From Rubrimonas cliftonensis (GTDB lineage Bacteria; Pseudomonadota; Alphaproteobacteria; Rhodobacterales; Rhodobacteraceae), in contig NZ_FNQM01000002.1 of NCBI RefSeq assembly GCF_900107585.1, forward strand, positions 496,001-560,000: DNA of 64,000 bases, given 5' to 3'. Positions within the stretch are counted from its first letter, which is position 1, and each line of letters starts with the position of its first letter. Below are positions 42,796-51,145 of this stretch, in pieces. A model generated the notes under the pieces. The model ran no database searches. It was not told the DNA's origin and worked only from the letters and a program-made list of their open reading frames with translations. Both the position numbers and the translations under genes were made by a program.

Positions 42796-43347
42796 ATGGC
42801 CGAGGCCCCCGTCTGCGATTTCGGCTGGAAGGCGCCCGCGTTCACGCTGCCCGGCGTGGACGGGCGCGACCACGCGCTCGCCGACGTCAAGGGGCCGAAC
42901 GGCGTGCTGGTCGCCTTCATCTGCAACCATTGCCCTTATGTGAAGGCGATCGCCGACCGGCTGGCGCGCGACTCCAGCGACCTCGCGGGCCTCGGCGTAT
43001 CGACGGTCGCGATCTGCGCCAACGATGCGACGACCCATCCCGAGGACAGTTTCGACAACATGAAGCGCTTCGCCGAGGCGCATTGCTTCGGCTTCCCTTA
43101 TCTGCATGACGAGAGCCAGCAGGTGGCGAAAGCCTGGGGCGCCGTCTGCACGCCCGATTTCTTCGGGTTGAACGCGGCGCTGGAGCTGCAGTATCGCGGC
43201 CGGCTCGACAGTTCGGGTTCTCGCGCCGCTTCGCCGGACGCGCGGCGCGAGCTGTTCGAGGCGATGCGCCAGGTCGCCGAGACCGGCGCGGGGCCGCGCG
43301 ACCAGACCCCGGCCATCGGCTGCTCGATCAAGTGGAAGGCGGCGTGA
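42796..43347 (+). CDS. Thioredoxin-like (peroxiredoxin-like) protein
   Basis: Cytoplasmic thiol-disulfide protein of 183 residues, of the PRX-like/AhpC-TSA type. The active-site-like motif is [10 protein letters not shown] (C-x2-C) in the first third, following [13 protein letters not shown]. The rest, [20 protein letters not shown], is the family's cis-proline region. It has no signal peptide. GGGAGAGA precedes the ATG. It probably reduces peroxides or protein disulfides, but the partner is unknown. It sits 13 bases behind the hydroxyacid dehydrogenase. Confidence 0.88.
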   Translation: MAEAPVCDFGWKAPAFTLPGVDGRDHALADVKGPNGVLVAFICNHCPYVKAIADRLARDSSDLAGLGVSTVAICANDATTHPEDSFDNMKRFAEAHCFGFPYLHDESQQVAKAWGAVCTPDFFGLNAALELQYRGRLDSSGSRAASPDARRELFEAMRQVAETGAGPRDQTPAIGCSIKWKAA

Positions 43348-43360
43348 GCCGCAGCGCGCC

Positions 43361-43813
43361 TTGACGCTCTATGTCGACGCCGACGCCTGCCCGGTGCGGG
43401 CGGAGGCGCTGAAGGTCGCCGAACGCCACAAGGTGCGGGTGATCTACGTCGCCAACGGCGGCATCCGGCCGCCGGCGCACCCGCTCGCCACGCTGCAGAT
43501 CGTGCCGGAGGGCCCCGACGCCGCCGACGACTGGATCGCGGCTCAGGCGGGCCCCGGCGATGTCTGCGTCACGGCCGACATACCGCTCGCCCATCGCTGC
43601 GTGACGGCGGGAGCGCTGGTGCTGAAGCCGAACGGCGAGACGCTTACGCCGGCCAATATCGGCTCGGCGCTGGCGACGCGCGACCTGATGGCGGATCTGC
43701 GCGCCGCCAACCCGCTGGGCGGCGAAGGCGGCGGCAAGGGCTTCACGAAAGCCGACCGGTCGCGCTTTCTCGACGCGCTCGACCGGACTTTGCGGCGCGC
43801 GGCTCAGGCCTGA
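43361..43813 (+). CDS. UPF0178 (YaiI/YqxD) family protein
   Basis: Cytoplasmic protein of 150 residues with the YaiI/YqxD signature [14 protein letters not shown] at its N terminus, a PIN-like acidic arrangement (three aspartates, DADACP) and [14 protein letters not shown]. The fold suggests a nuclease-like role, but no function is proved. The start is TTG at 43361, chosen because the family always begins at this motif. The stop overlaps the mscL 3' end by 10 bases in the opposite direction. Confidence 0.88.
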   Translation: MTLYVDADACPVRAEALKVAERHKVRVIYVANGGIRPPAHPLATLQIVPEGPDAADDWIAAQAGPGDVCVTADIPLAHRCVTAGALVLKPNGETLTPANIGSALATRDLMADLRAANPLGGEGGGKGFTKADRSRFLDALDRTLRRAAQA

Positions 43814-44229
43814 CGCGCGGCGAGCAGGTCGCGGATCTCGCCCAGCAGCTTTTCCTGAGCCGGAGCCTGCGGCGGCGCGGCCTCCTCCTCGGCGACGGCG
43901 GCCTTCTTCAGATTGTTCACGGCCTTGACGATGAGAAAGAGCACCCAGGCGACGATAAGGAAGCTGATCACCGCGTTGAGGAACATGCCGTAATTCAATG
44001 TGGCGGCGCCGGCCGCCTTGGCTGCGGCGACAGAACTGAACTCCTGCCCGCTCAAGTTCAGGAAAAGGTTTGAGAAATCGATGCCGCCCGTGAAGAGGCC
44101 GATGATCGGGTTGATCAGATCCTCGACGAAGCTGGTCACGATCGTGGTGAAGGCCGCGCCGATGACGATGCCCACGCCCATGTCGACGACGTTGCCACGG
44201 ATGGCGAACTCCTTGAATTCCTGTAGCAT
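43804..44229 (-). CDS. mscL: Large-conductance mechanosensitive channel MscL
   Basis: Inner-membrane channel of 141 residues that opens under hypo-osmotic shock. The N-terminal helix and first pore helix read [19 protein letters not shown], followed by [12 protein letters not shown], the periplasmic loop, the second membrane helix [19 protein letters not shown] and a cytoplasmic charged helix. All are standard MscL features. The ATG at 44229 is supported by the exact N terminus [13 protein letters not shown]. The gene is oriented opposite to DUF1127, sharing a 205-base divergent region. Confidence 0.95.
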   Translation of the reverse strand: MLQEFKEFAIRGNVVDMGVGIVIGAAFTTIVTSFVEDLINPIIGLFTGGIDFSNLFLNLSGQEFSSVAAAKAAGAATLNYGMFLNAVISFLIVAWVLFLIVKAVNNLKKAAVAEEEAAPPQAPAQEKLLGEIRDLLAARQA

Positions 44230-44355
44230 TGCAAATCCTCGTGTTACGCGCGCCGCGCAGGTGCGACGGTGCGCGCAGAATTCTTTTCCCCGACGATTCC
44301 GACAAGCGACAATTTTAAGCTTTGCCGTCGGCGCAATGCGGAGCTGCGCCGGCGG

Positions 44356-44377
44356 CTGTTGTTGCGGCGCACAACAG
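44356..44377. promoter_or_regulatory. Perfect 7-bp inverted repeat upstream of the DUF1127 gene
   Basis: CTGTTGT (44356-44362) and ACAACAG (44371-44377) are exact reverse complements with 8 bases between, in the mscL/DUF1127 divergent region. This is dimeric-regulator-site geometry; the regulator is unknown. Confidence 0.5.
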
Positions 44378-44434
44378 GGAGCATCTGCGCTTGGCACAGG
44401 CGCTTCCCGCGCCCTCCTTCCAAGGAAAAGCACC

Positions 44435-44653
44435 ATGACCGCCATCACGCACGCCCGTTCCGACCGCGCGACGGGCTTCTTCGACCGCGCCGTTGCGACG
44501 CTGCGCGACATCGGCCGCGCCTACACGCAGGCGCTTGCGCTGCGCCGGACCTATCAGGAGCTGTCGCAGCTGAGCGACCGCGAGCTCGACGATCTGGGTC
44601 TCGACCGCGCCTCCATCGGCGCCGCGGCGCGCAAGGCCGTCTTCGGGGCCTGA
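44435..44653 (+). CDS. DUF1127 small protein
   Basis: Protein of 72 residues with a C-terminal DUF1127 motif, [19 protein letters not shown], an arginine-rich amphipathic helix pair. Such short proteins in alphaproteobacteria have been linked to phosphate and carbon metabolism or RNA turnover, but this member is uncharacterised. AAGGAAA lies 9 bases upstream of the ATG. It appears to be a single-gene unit. Confidence 0.88.
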   Translation: MTAITHARSDRATGFFDRAVATLRDIGRAYTQALALRRTYQELSQLSDRELDDLGLDRASIGAAARKAVFGA

Positions 44654-44993
44654 CGCGCCGCCCGCCGCGGGGGGGCGCCTGACGGATCTGCGCCGCTGCC
44701 CCCGATGAAGGCTGTGGCGCGGCCTGCTCGCGCCAGCGCATCAAATATGCGACGTTCCGGCGCAAGGCGCGCAGTCGCGCGGCAGCGCCTCGCGCCGAGC
44801 CCGGTCGGTCAGCCGTCCGCGGGCGCGCGAAAGCGTCTTCGCGAAGCTCGGGAAGAACGTCCCGGTGAGGGGCGTCGCGCGCCCGGCCTCGGGGAGGTCG
44901 TGCGCGGGAGCGCAGCGCAGCGTCCCCAGACGATGAGCATGACCCGGCCGGGCCCGGGGCGGGAGGGCCGTGGAGCCGCGATCGGCCCGCGCA
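44654..44993. other. Gene-free stretch between DUF1127 and uvrD/pcrA
   Basis: These 340 very GC-rich bases hold no recognisable gene, repeat or clear hairpin with a U-tract. Both flanking genes end here (converging). Confidence 0.45.
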
Positions 44994-47354
44994 TCAGCAC
45001 GGCGCGTCGTCCGCCGCGGTCACGAAGCTCGCCAGCACTCTCTTCTCGCCGGCTTTCTCGAAGGCGATGGTCAGCTTGTCGCCCTCGACGCCAAGGACTG
45101 CGCCATAGCCGAATTTCTGGTGGAACACCCGCGCGCCCGTCTCGAAGCGCGCGACGGCCTGGGCGTCGATCACCAGCGCGCGGGCCTCGGCCGGCGCCGC
45201 CGCGCCGCGCTCCCGCCCCCGGCTCTGGAGCCGTCGCCAGCCGGGCGAATTGTACACCGAGGCGTCCGCCGCGCCCTGCTCAAGCACTGACGGGCTGAGC
45301 GGCCCGGCGGCGCCATAGCCGCCGCCCGCCAGCCCCGGCGGCGTCAGCACCTCGACATGGGCCTTCGGCAACTCGTCGATGAAGCGCGAGGGCAGGGCGG
45401 ACTGCCACTGATTATAGATGCGCCGGTTGGCCGCGAAGCTGATCGCGCAGCGCTCCCGCGCCCGCGTGACGCCGACATAGGCGAGGCGGCGCTCCTCCTC
45501 GAGGCCCTTGGCGCCGTTCTCGTCCATCGAGCGCTGCGAGGGAAACAGCCCGTCCTCCCAGCCGGGCAGGAACACCGCGCGGAACTCCAGCCCCTTGGCG
45601 GCGTGCAGCGTCATCACCGAGACCTTCTCGCCGGCGTCGTCGGAGGCGTTGTCCATCACGAGGCTGACATGTTCGAGGAAACCGGTGAGATTCTCGAACT
45701 CCTCCAGCGCCTTCACCAGCTCCTTGAGGTTCTCCAGCCGCCCCGGCGCCTCGGGGCCGCGGTCCGCCTGCCACATCGCCGTGTAGCCCGACTCGTCGAG
45801 GATGACGCGGGCGACGTCGACATGATCGGCGCCGGGCGCGGCGAGCTGCGCGCGCCAGCGGTCGATGTCGCGCAGCAGCCGCGCCAGCGCCCCGCGCGCC
45901 CGCGCCGTGAGCCCCTCCTCCGCCACCACCAGCCGCGCGCCGTCGATCAGGCCGGCGCCGGCGGCGCGGGCGCGGGCGTTGATCTCCGCCTGCGCCTTGT
46001 CGCCGAGGCCGCGCTTGGGCGTGTTCAGGATGCGCTCGAAGGCCAGACCGTCATCCGGCTGCGCCACGACCCGGAAATAGGCCATCGCGTCGCGAATCTC
46101 GAGCCGCTCGTAGAAGCGCGGGCCGCCGATGACGCGGTAGGGCAGGCCGATGGTGAGGAACCGGTCCTCGAAGGCGCGCATCTGGTGCGAGGCGCGCACC
46201 AGCACCGCCATGTCGTCGAGCGGGATGCGGTCGTCGCCGCGGTCGCGGCGCGAGAACCGCTCAAGCTCCTCGCCGACCCAGCGCGCCTCCTCCTCGCCGT
46301 CCCAGTGGCCGATGAGGCGAAGCTTCTCGCCGCCGTCGCCGGCCGTCCACAGCTCCTTGCCGAGCCGGTCGCGGTTGGCGCGGATCACGCCCGAGGCGGC
46401 GCCGAGAATGTGGGCGGTGGAGCGGTAGTTCTGCTCCAGACGTATCACGGTCGCCCCGGGGAAATCCTTCTCGAAGCGCAGGATGTTGCCGACCTCGGCC
46501 CCGCGCCAGCCATAGATCGACTGGTCGTCGTCGCCGACGCAGCAGATGTTTCCACCCTGAACCCCGCCCGCCAGAAGCCGCAGCCACATGTACTGCGCAA
46601 CGTTGGTGTCCTGATACTCGTCGACGAGGATGTAGCGGAACCAGCGGCGATACTTGTCGAGCACATCGGGGTTGTTCTGGAATATCTTCACACAATGCAG
46701 CAGCAGGTCGCCGAAATCGCAGGCGTTCAGTGTGCGCAGCCGCGCCTGATAGGCGGCGTAGAGCGCGCCGCCCGCGCCGGCGTAGAGCGCCGCGTCGGCT
46801 GCCGGCACGGCCTCGGGGCCGAGCCCACGATTCTTCCACTGGTCGATGAGGCCCGCGAGCATCCGCGGCGGCCAGCGCTTCTCGTCGATGTTCGCGGCCT
46901 GCACGACCTGCCTGAGCAGCCGAAGCTGGTCGTCGCTGTCCAGAATCCCGAAATTGGACTTCAGGTCCACAATTTCAGCGTGTCGTCGCAGTAGCTTCAC
47001 GCAGAGCGCGTGGAAGGTGCCGAGCCACGGCATCCCCTCCACCGCGCCGCCGACGAGGTCTCCGATGCGGTGGCGCATCTCGCGGGCGGCCTTGTTGGTG
47101 AATGTCACCGACAGCACTTCGTTCGGCCGCGCCTTGCCCGAGGCCAGCAGATGCGCGATCCGCGCGGTCAGCGCGCGGGTCTTGCCGGTGCCGGCGCCTG
47201 CGAGCACCAGCACCGCGCCGTCGGTCGTCTCGACCGCCTTGCGCTGGGCGGGGTTGAGGCCGTCGAGATAGGGCGCGCGCGGGCGCGGCGCGGCCAGCTG
47301 CGAAAGCGGCGCTTCCTCGAAGGCGTCTGGATCGTCGGTCCATCGCTGGGTCAT
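44994..47354 (-). CDS. uvrD: UvrD/PcrA-family ATP-dependent DNA helicase
   Basis: Cytoplasmic SF1A DNA helicase of 786 residues for nucleotide excision or mismatch repair and replication restart. Motifs in order are the Q motif LNPAQRKAVE, Walker A AGAGTGKTR (residues 52-60), motif II ILVDEYQDTN, motif III GDDDQSIYGWRGA, motif IV RLEQNYRST and motif VI YVGVTRARE. The C terminus ends in a Tudor-like segment VFHQKFGYGAVLGVEGDKL. The ATG is the first of the frame. A LexA-type box lies 42-56 bases upstream. Confidence 0.94.
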   Translation of the reverse strand: MTQRWTDDPDAFEEAPLSQLAAPRPRAPYLDGLNPAQRKAVETTDGAVLVLAGAGTGKTRALTARIAHLLASGKARPNEVLSVTFTNKAAREMRHRIGDLVGGAVEGMPWLGTFHALCVKLLRRHAEIVDLKSNFGILDSDDQLRLLRQVVQAANIDEKRWPPRMLAGLIDQWKNRGLGPEAVPAADAALYAGAGGALYAAYQARLRTLNACDFGDLLLHCVKIFQNNPDVLDKYRRWFRYILVDEYQDTNVAQYMWLRLLAGGVQGGNICCVGDDDQSIYGWRGAEVGNILRFEKDFPGATVIRLEQNYRSTAHILGAASGVIRANRDRLGKELWTAGDGGEKLRLIGHWDGEEEARWVGEELERFSRRDRGDDRIPLDDMAVLVRASHQMRAFEDRFLTIGLPYRVIGGPRFYERLEIRDAMAYFRVVAQPDDGLAFERILNTPKRGLGDKAQAEINARARAAGAGLIDGARLVVAEEGLTARARGALARLLRDIDRWRAQLAAPGADHVDVARVILDESGYTAMWQADRGPEAPGRLENLKELVKALEEFENLTGFLEHVSLVMDNASDDAGEKVSVMTLHAAKGLEFRAVFLPGWEDGLFPSQRSMDENGAKGLEEERRLAYVGVTRARERCAISFAANRRIYNQWQSALPSRFIDELPKAHVEVLTPPGLAGGGYGAAGPLSPSVLEQGAADASVYNSPGWRRLQSRGRERGAAAPAEARALVIDAQAVARFETGARVFHQKFGYGAVLGVEGDKLTIAFEKAGEKRVLASFVTAADDAPC

Positions 47355-47635
47355 GCCAGCAGCATAGCTGCGCTGAGGCCGCTGGAAAAGCGAATGTTCG
47401 AGATTTGTTCAGGTCTCGCGCGATCTTTGCGCGCCCGTCCGTCACCCTTCGCGCGGCGCGGCGCTGCGCGAAATCGCCGCCGGATGTCATTTCCGCGGCG
47501 ATGTTCGACGCAATTTTAATATTACTGTGAATAATGGCCGCCATGCGACGACGCAGCGCGCAGCCGCGGCCGCCTGGCGGCGACGCCAGGCGTATTCATG
47601 AAGATCATTGTTAGAATTCGTTCGGGGGTAGCGGC
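47355..47635. other. AT-richer divergent region between uvrD and the unknown gene pair
   Basis: About 280 bases with no gene. It contains the LexA box and, at about 47505-47535, an A/T run with TTTTAATATTA and GAATAAT that stands out against the GC-rich neighbourhood and could be a -10 region for the plus-strand pair. No second conserved element was found. Confidence 0.4.
47396..47410. promoter_or_regulatory. LexA (SOS) box upstream of uvrD
   Basis: GTTC (47396-47399), seven bases, GTTC (47407-47410): an exact match to the alphaproteobacterial LexA operator GTTC-N7-GTTC. It lies 42 bases upstream of the uvrD start codon, on the promoter side, and implies DNA-damage induction. Confidence 0.75.
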
Positions 47636-47812
47636 ATGCTCGAGAAACCGATCTTTCGCGTCGGCACTGGAAAGAACCGCAAGAGAGAAACTTTCCAGAT
47701 CGGCAAGACGCCCTCCGGCGCCAAGGTCGTCACGGTGAAGCCGGAGACGTATCGGCGGGCGCTTGCGGCGGCCGCGGCGGCCAACGGCGTCTCCAAGGAG
47801 ATGAAGTCTTGA
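47636..47812 (+). CDS. Unknown small basic protein
   Basis: A 58-residue protein not recognised as any family. It is basic, with TGKNRKRETFQ and a central GAKVVTVKPETYRRAL followed by an alanine run (seven alanines in all) and a short tail, GVSKEMKS. It has no signal peptide or cysteines. GGGGGTAG is the nearest purine block to the ATG. The next gene begins with TTG inside its stop codon (TTGA) and uses AAGGAG within this gene as ribosome site, so it is translated and coupled. A role as a partner, antitoxin-like protein or RNA/DNA-binding regulator for the downstream membrane protein is possible, but nothing in the sequence decides it. Confidence 0.65.
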   Translation: MLEKPIFRVGTGKNRKRETFQIGKTPSGAKVVTVKPETYRRALAAAAAANGVSKEMKS

Positions 47813-48288
47813 GCGAGACGATGCAGCCCGATCTCGACCAGATCTTCGAAATCCTCGCGCCGGTGGACGACGACATCGAGGGACTGCTCGCCTACGCCTA
47901 TTTCAAGCGGCACAAGCGCGCTTGGAGCCACAACTTCCTGCGCGCGCGGGGGCGGCATCCCAGTGAGGTCGAGGAGATCGCGTTCTCCGAGAGCGCCTGC
48001 GTCAGCGACCAGATCTCGCGCTACCGCCAGCAGGCGCAGAACGCCCTCGTCGCCTATGGCGCGATGTGCGTCGGCGACGCTCGGGAAGACATCGCGCGCG
48101 AGGCGATCACCGCCCGCATGGAGCGTTCCGCCGAGGTCGTGGAGCAGAGCGGCTCGCTCGACTCCCAGGTCAAGTCGAGCGTCATCTCGACCCTGCTGAC
48201 GACGGCGATCCTCGTGCTGCTTGCGGCCGGCGTCCGCCTGCTCGGGATCGACCTGCTCGACGTCGTGGACGCCGTCAACGCCAAGTGA
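47809..48288 (+). CDS. Unknown C-tail-anchored membrane protein
   Basis: A protein of 159 residues not recognised. The first 115 residues are soluble and acidic, with a helical look: DQIFEILAPVDDDIEGLLAY, YFKRHKRAWSHNFL and a glutamate-rich central stretch. A single hydrophobic segment near the C terminus (about residues 125-148, TLLTTAILVLLAAGVRLLGI) is followed by a short tail, so the protein is likely anchored with its N domain in the cytoplasm. The start is TTG at 47809, 8 bases after AAGGAG, overlapping the stop of the 58-residue gene; ATG at 47821 is less well placed. Two cysteines are present. Confidence 0.6.
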   Translation: MSETMQPDLDQIFEILAPVDDDIEGLLAYAYFKRHKRAWSHNFLRARGRHPSEVEEIAFSESACVSDQISRYRQQAQNALVAYGAMCVGDAREDIAREAITARMERSAEVVEQSGSLDSQVKSSVISTLLTTAILVLLAAGVRLLGIDLLDVVDAVNAK

Positions 48289-48319
48289 AGGCGGTCCCGC
48301 CGCTGCAGGGCTTGACGCG

Positions 48320-48337
48320 CCGCCGCGTTCGCGGCGG
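48320..48337 (+). terminator. Hairpin after the unknown gene pair
   Basis: CCGCCGCG (48320-48327) pairs with CGCGGCGG (48330-48337), effectively a 7-bp stem with a 4-base loop, 32 bases after the stop. It has no U-tract. Confidence 0.4.
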
Positions 48338-48389
48338 GGTGATGCGGTCGCGCAAGAGGGTGCGCGGCGTCTGACCGAAAGTCCGCTCC

Positions 48390-48929
48390 ATGATCAAGCG
48401 CCTAGACGTGCGGGACTACATCCGCACCATCCCCGACTTCCCCCATGAGGGGATCATGTTCCGCGACGTGACGACGCTGTTCGGCGACCCCCGCGGTTTC
48501 CGCATGGCCATCGACCTGCTGCTGCACCCGTATGCGGGGCTGCGGATCGACAAGGTGGCGGCGCTGGAGGCGCGCGGGTTCATCCTCGGCGGCGCTGTGG
48601 CGCACCAGCTTTCGGTCGGGTTCGCGCCGATCCGCAAGAAGGGCAAGCTGCCCTGGAAGACCATCGCGCAGGAATATCAGCTCGAATACGGCGAGGCGAT
48701 CGTCGAGGTCCACGAGGACGCGATCCTGCCCGGCGAGCAGGTGCTGGTGGTGGACGACCTTCTGGCGACCGGGGGCACGGCGGAGGCCGGCATCAAGCTG
48801 ATCGAGCGGCTCGGCGGCGAGGTCGTCGGCTGCTGCTTCGTCATCGACCTGCCGGATCTCGGTGGGCGCAGTCGTCTTGAGGCGCTGGGCGTGGACGTCC
48901 ATGCGCTCTGCGCCTTCGAGGGCGGTTGA
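48390..48929 (+). CDS. apt: Adenine phosphoribosyltransferase
   Basis: Purine salvage enzyme of 179 residues that forms AMP from adenine and PRPP in the cytoplasm. Motifs are [20 protein letters not shown] at the N terminus, [17 protein letters not shown] for adenine, [15 protein letters not shown] and the PRPP loop [17 protein letters not shown]. All are standard, and length is normal. The ATG at 48390 is the first possible. A perfect hairpin between it and the convergent GST gene is a likely bidirectional terminator. Confidence 0.95.
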   Translation: MIKRLDVRDYIRTIPDFPHEGIMFRDVTTLFGDPRGFRMAIDLLLHPYAGLRIDKVAALEARGFILGGAVAHQLSVGFAPIRKKGKLPWKTIAQEYQLEYGEAIVEVHEDAILPGEQVLVVDDLLATGGTAEAGIKLIERLGGEVVGCCFVIDLPDLGGRSRLEALGVDVHALCAFEGG

Positions 48930-48952
48930 CCGGGGTGCACGCGCGCTCGTCG

Positions 48953-48980
48953 GCGCCGCAGGCGAGACAGCCTGCGGCGC
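48953..48980. terminator. 11-bp perfect hairpin between convergent apt and GST genes
   Basis: GCGCCGCAGGC (48953-48963) pairs with GCCTGCGGCGC (48970-48980) around GAGACA. It sits between two gene ends and can terminate from either side, although neither side has a U-tract. Confidence 0.6.
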
Positions 48981-48988
48981 GGGCGGCT

Positions 48989-49654
48989 TCAGTAGTTGGA
49001 GGGGAACATCGCGCGGCGGGCTTCGTCGTCCATCTCTGTCTTGAAGCCGGCGTCGGCCCCCAGCGCCAGCGCCTTCCGCGCCGCGGGGCGAGCGGAGATA
49101 TCGGCGTGCCAGCGCTTGAGGTTGGGGAAGTCGTCGAACCGCTCGGGGCCTTCGAGGATCAGCGGCAGCGGGTTCGTCCAGCCCCATGCCGCCATGTCGA
49201 CGATGGTGTAGGCGTCGCCGAGCACATAGGGGTTGCCGCCGATCTTGCGGTCGATGATCGCGAAATGGCGTGCGGCCTCCTTGCGGTAGCGGTTGACCGC
49301 GTAGGGCAGCGTCTCCGGCGCCATGCGGCCGAAATGCACCGACTGGCCGTTGTAGGGGCCGAGCCCGGTCGCGACGAACATCAGCCACGAGAGCAGCGCG
49401 GCGCGGTCGTCATGGAGGAACTTGCCGGTCTTCTCGGCCAGGTACAGCAGGATGGCGTTGCTGTCGAACACCACGGCGCCGCCGTCCTCGATCACCGGGG
49501 CCTTGGCGTTGGGGTTCAGCGCGAGGAACTCCGGGCTGTGCTGTTCGCCGCGGCGCGTGTCGACCCTGACCGGCTCGTATTCGAGCCCGGCCTCTTCGAG
49601 AAAGAGCGCGACCTTCCTTGGGTTCGGCCCGGTGTTGTAGTGAAAGCGGATCAT
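48989..49654 (-). CDS. Glutathione S-transferase family protein
   Basis: Cytoplasmic GST-like enzyme of 221 residues. The N-terminal thioredoxin-like domain reads MIRFHYNTGPNPRKVALFLEEAG, with the catalytic Asn or Ser near residue 9-10 and the cis-proline in KAPVIEDGG, and a helical C-terminal domain follows. It resembles YfcG/YghU-type GSTs. The ATG at 49654 gives the usual N terminus; the open frame beyond adds sequence without support. The substrate is unknown. Confidence 0.85.
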   Translation of the reverse strand: MIRFHYNTGPNPRKVALFLEEAGLEYEPVRVDTRRGEQHSPEFLALNPNAKAPVIEDGGAVVFDSNAILLYLAEKTGKFLHDDRAALLSWLMFVATGLGPYNGQSVHFGRMAPETLPYAVNRYRKEAARHFAIIDRKIGGNPYVLGDAYTIVDMAAWGWTNPLPLILEGPERFDDFPNLKRWHADISARPAARKALALGADAGFKTEMDDEARRAMFPSNY

Positions 49655-49783
49655 CGCGCTGAGGTCCTTTCCCGGCGTTGGAGCCGGGCAGAAGTAGCGG
49701 GGCCGGGCCCGGCCGTCCAATGACGATCCTGAATGTGCCGCCCGGCGCGTGGGGGCGCCGGGCGTCGTGGCCTTCTTCGCGGC

Positions 49784-50212
49784 TCAGGAGCCGGGCGAGA
49801 CGCTGGCGAGGTAGGCCGCGACGTTGGCGCGATCATCGTCGCTCGGCAGCTTGTAGGCCATGTTCGAGCGGGCCTTGCTGTCGTCGAGCTTGGCGCGGAG
49901 ATAGTCGCGCGGGTCGGCGAGGTAGGCGGCGATCTCCGCCTCGGTCCAGGTGAAGCCGGTCGCGCCGAGCGCTTCGAGAGACTTGCCGTAGCGCTTGAAG
50001 TCCTCACCGGACGCCGCGACGCGGCCGACGATGCCGTAGAGGTTCGGGCCGGTCTTGCCGCCCTTCACGAGCGTGTCGCCGCCGTCGGTGACGACCATGT
50101 GGCACGTCCGGCACGCCTTCTCGAACGTCGCCTCGCCGGCCGCCGGGTCGGCGGCCTGCGCGGCGCCGCCGATGAGCGTCGCCGCGACTGCGGCCGTGAT
50201 CAGGTACTTCAT
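49784..50212 (-). CDS. Exported class I cytochrome c (c2/c550-like)
   Basis: Periplasmic c-type cytochrome of 142 residues with a signal peptide ending AQAA (residue 21). The heme motif is CRTCH near residues 34-38, and the distal ligand methionine is in SNMAYKL. The insert GKTGPNLYGIVGRVAASGEDF is typical of cytochrome c2/c550 types in Rhodobacterales. It carries electrons between a bc1-type complex and an oxidase or other partner. The gene is alone on its strand. Confidence 0.88.
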   Translation of the reverse strand: MKYLITAAVAATLIGGAAQAADPAAGEATFEKACRTCHMVVTDGGDTLVKGGKTGPNLYGIVGRVAASGEDFKRYGKSLEALGATGFTWTEAEIAAYLADPRDYLRAKLDDSKARSNMAYKLPSDDDRANVAAYLASVSPGS

Positions 50213-50314
50213 GAAGCGTCTCTCCCTGCTTCCCTAGAATCCGCGGCGGCTCTCCGCCGCTCACGCATGAGGTATAGCGCGTCGCGCGGGACCGCGCAGC
50301 GGGGCGCGACGGCG

Positions 50315-50971
50315 TTACGCACGCCCGAATGTTTCATCGAACGCGGCGCGTAGCGCAACATCCGCATCCGCCATCGTCGCGGTGACGCCGAGATCGGCGA
50401 GGCTGGTGACGCCGTGCCCGCTGATCCCGCAGGGCACCACTCCGGCGAAGCGCGCGAGGTCGGGCTCGACGTTGAGGGCGACGCCGTGGAAGGAGACCCA
50501 GCGGCGCACGCGCACGCCGATGGCGGCGATCTTGTCCTCTGCGGGCGCGCCGTCCGGCAGCGGCGGCTTGTCGGGCCGCGCCACCCAGACGCCGACGCGC
50601 CCCTCCCGGCGCTCGGCGCGGATGTTGAAGCGCGCGACCGTCGCGATCATCCAGTCTTCGAGCAGCCTGACGAACCGCTTCACGTCGCGCCCGGCGCGGT
50701 CGAGGCGCAGCATGGCGTAGGCCACGCGCTGACCTGGGCCGTGATATGTGTACTGGCCGCCGCGGCGCGTCCCGATCACGGGCAGGCCGCCGGCGTCGAG
50801 CAGGTGCTCGGGTCTCGCCGATGGGCCGGCGGTGTAGAGGGGCGGGTGCTCAAGCAGCCAGACCAGCTCCGGCGCCGCGCCCGCGGCGATCGCGGCGACG
50901 CGCGCCTCCATCTCGGCGAGGGCTTCGGCGTAGTCCACCGGCGCGTCGCTCACGCGCCATTCCGGGGGCAT
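50315..50971 (-). CDS. lipB: Octanoyltransferase LipB
   Basis: Transfers octanoate from acyl carrier protein to lipoyl domains in lipoate synthesis. It has 218 residues from the ATG at 50971. Motifs are [13 protein letters not shown], the catalytic lysine in [11 protein letters not shown], the [11 protein letters not shown] segment and the catalytic cysteine in [18 protein letters not shown] at 51022 would add 17 residues but the ATG better matches the family start. The Leu tRNA lies upstream on the opposite strand. Confidence 0.93.
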   Translation of the reverse strand: MPPEWRVSDAPVDYAEALAEMEARVAAIAAGAAPELVWLLEHPPLYTAGPSARPEHLLDAGGLPVIGTRRGGQYTYHGPGQRVAYAMLRLDRAGRDVKRFVRLLEDWMIATVARFNIRAERREGRVGVWVARPDKPPLPDGAPAEDKIAAIGVRVRRWVSFHGVALNVEPDLARFAGVVPCGISGHGVTSLADLGVTATMADADVALRAAFDETFGRA

Positions 50972-51044
50972 GAACGCCGCATCGCGCGATGTGTGCGGGG
51001 CCTCTTCACAAGCGCGATTCACCCCGCTATACCCCGCGCCCAGT

Positions 51045-51131
51045 GCGGTCGTGGCGGAATTGGTAGACGCGCAGCGTTGAGGTCGCTGTGGGGTAACTCC
51101 CGTGGAAGTTCGAGTCTTCTCGACCGCACCA
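51045..51131 (+). tRNA. tRNA-Leu (GAG)
   Basis: A class II tRNA of 87 bases including an encoded CCA. The acceptor is GCGGTCG/CGACCGC, the D-arm contains TGGCGGAATTGGTAGACGC, the anticodon stem is CAGCG/CGCTG with loop TTGAGGT giving anticodon GAG, and a long variable arm follows (TGGGGTAACTCCCGT). The T-arm has GTTCGAGTC. It lies between lipB and the iron-type permease. Confidence 0.95.
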
Positions 51132-51145
51132 TCATCATCCTGAAA

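Noticed and set aside
47636-48288. Named toxin-antitoxin family for the unknown gene pair
   Set aside because: Size and coupling are compatible, but no motif of a known toxin or antitoxin family was seen.
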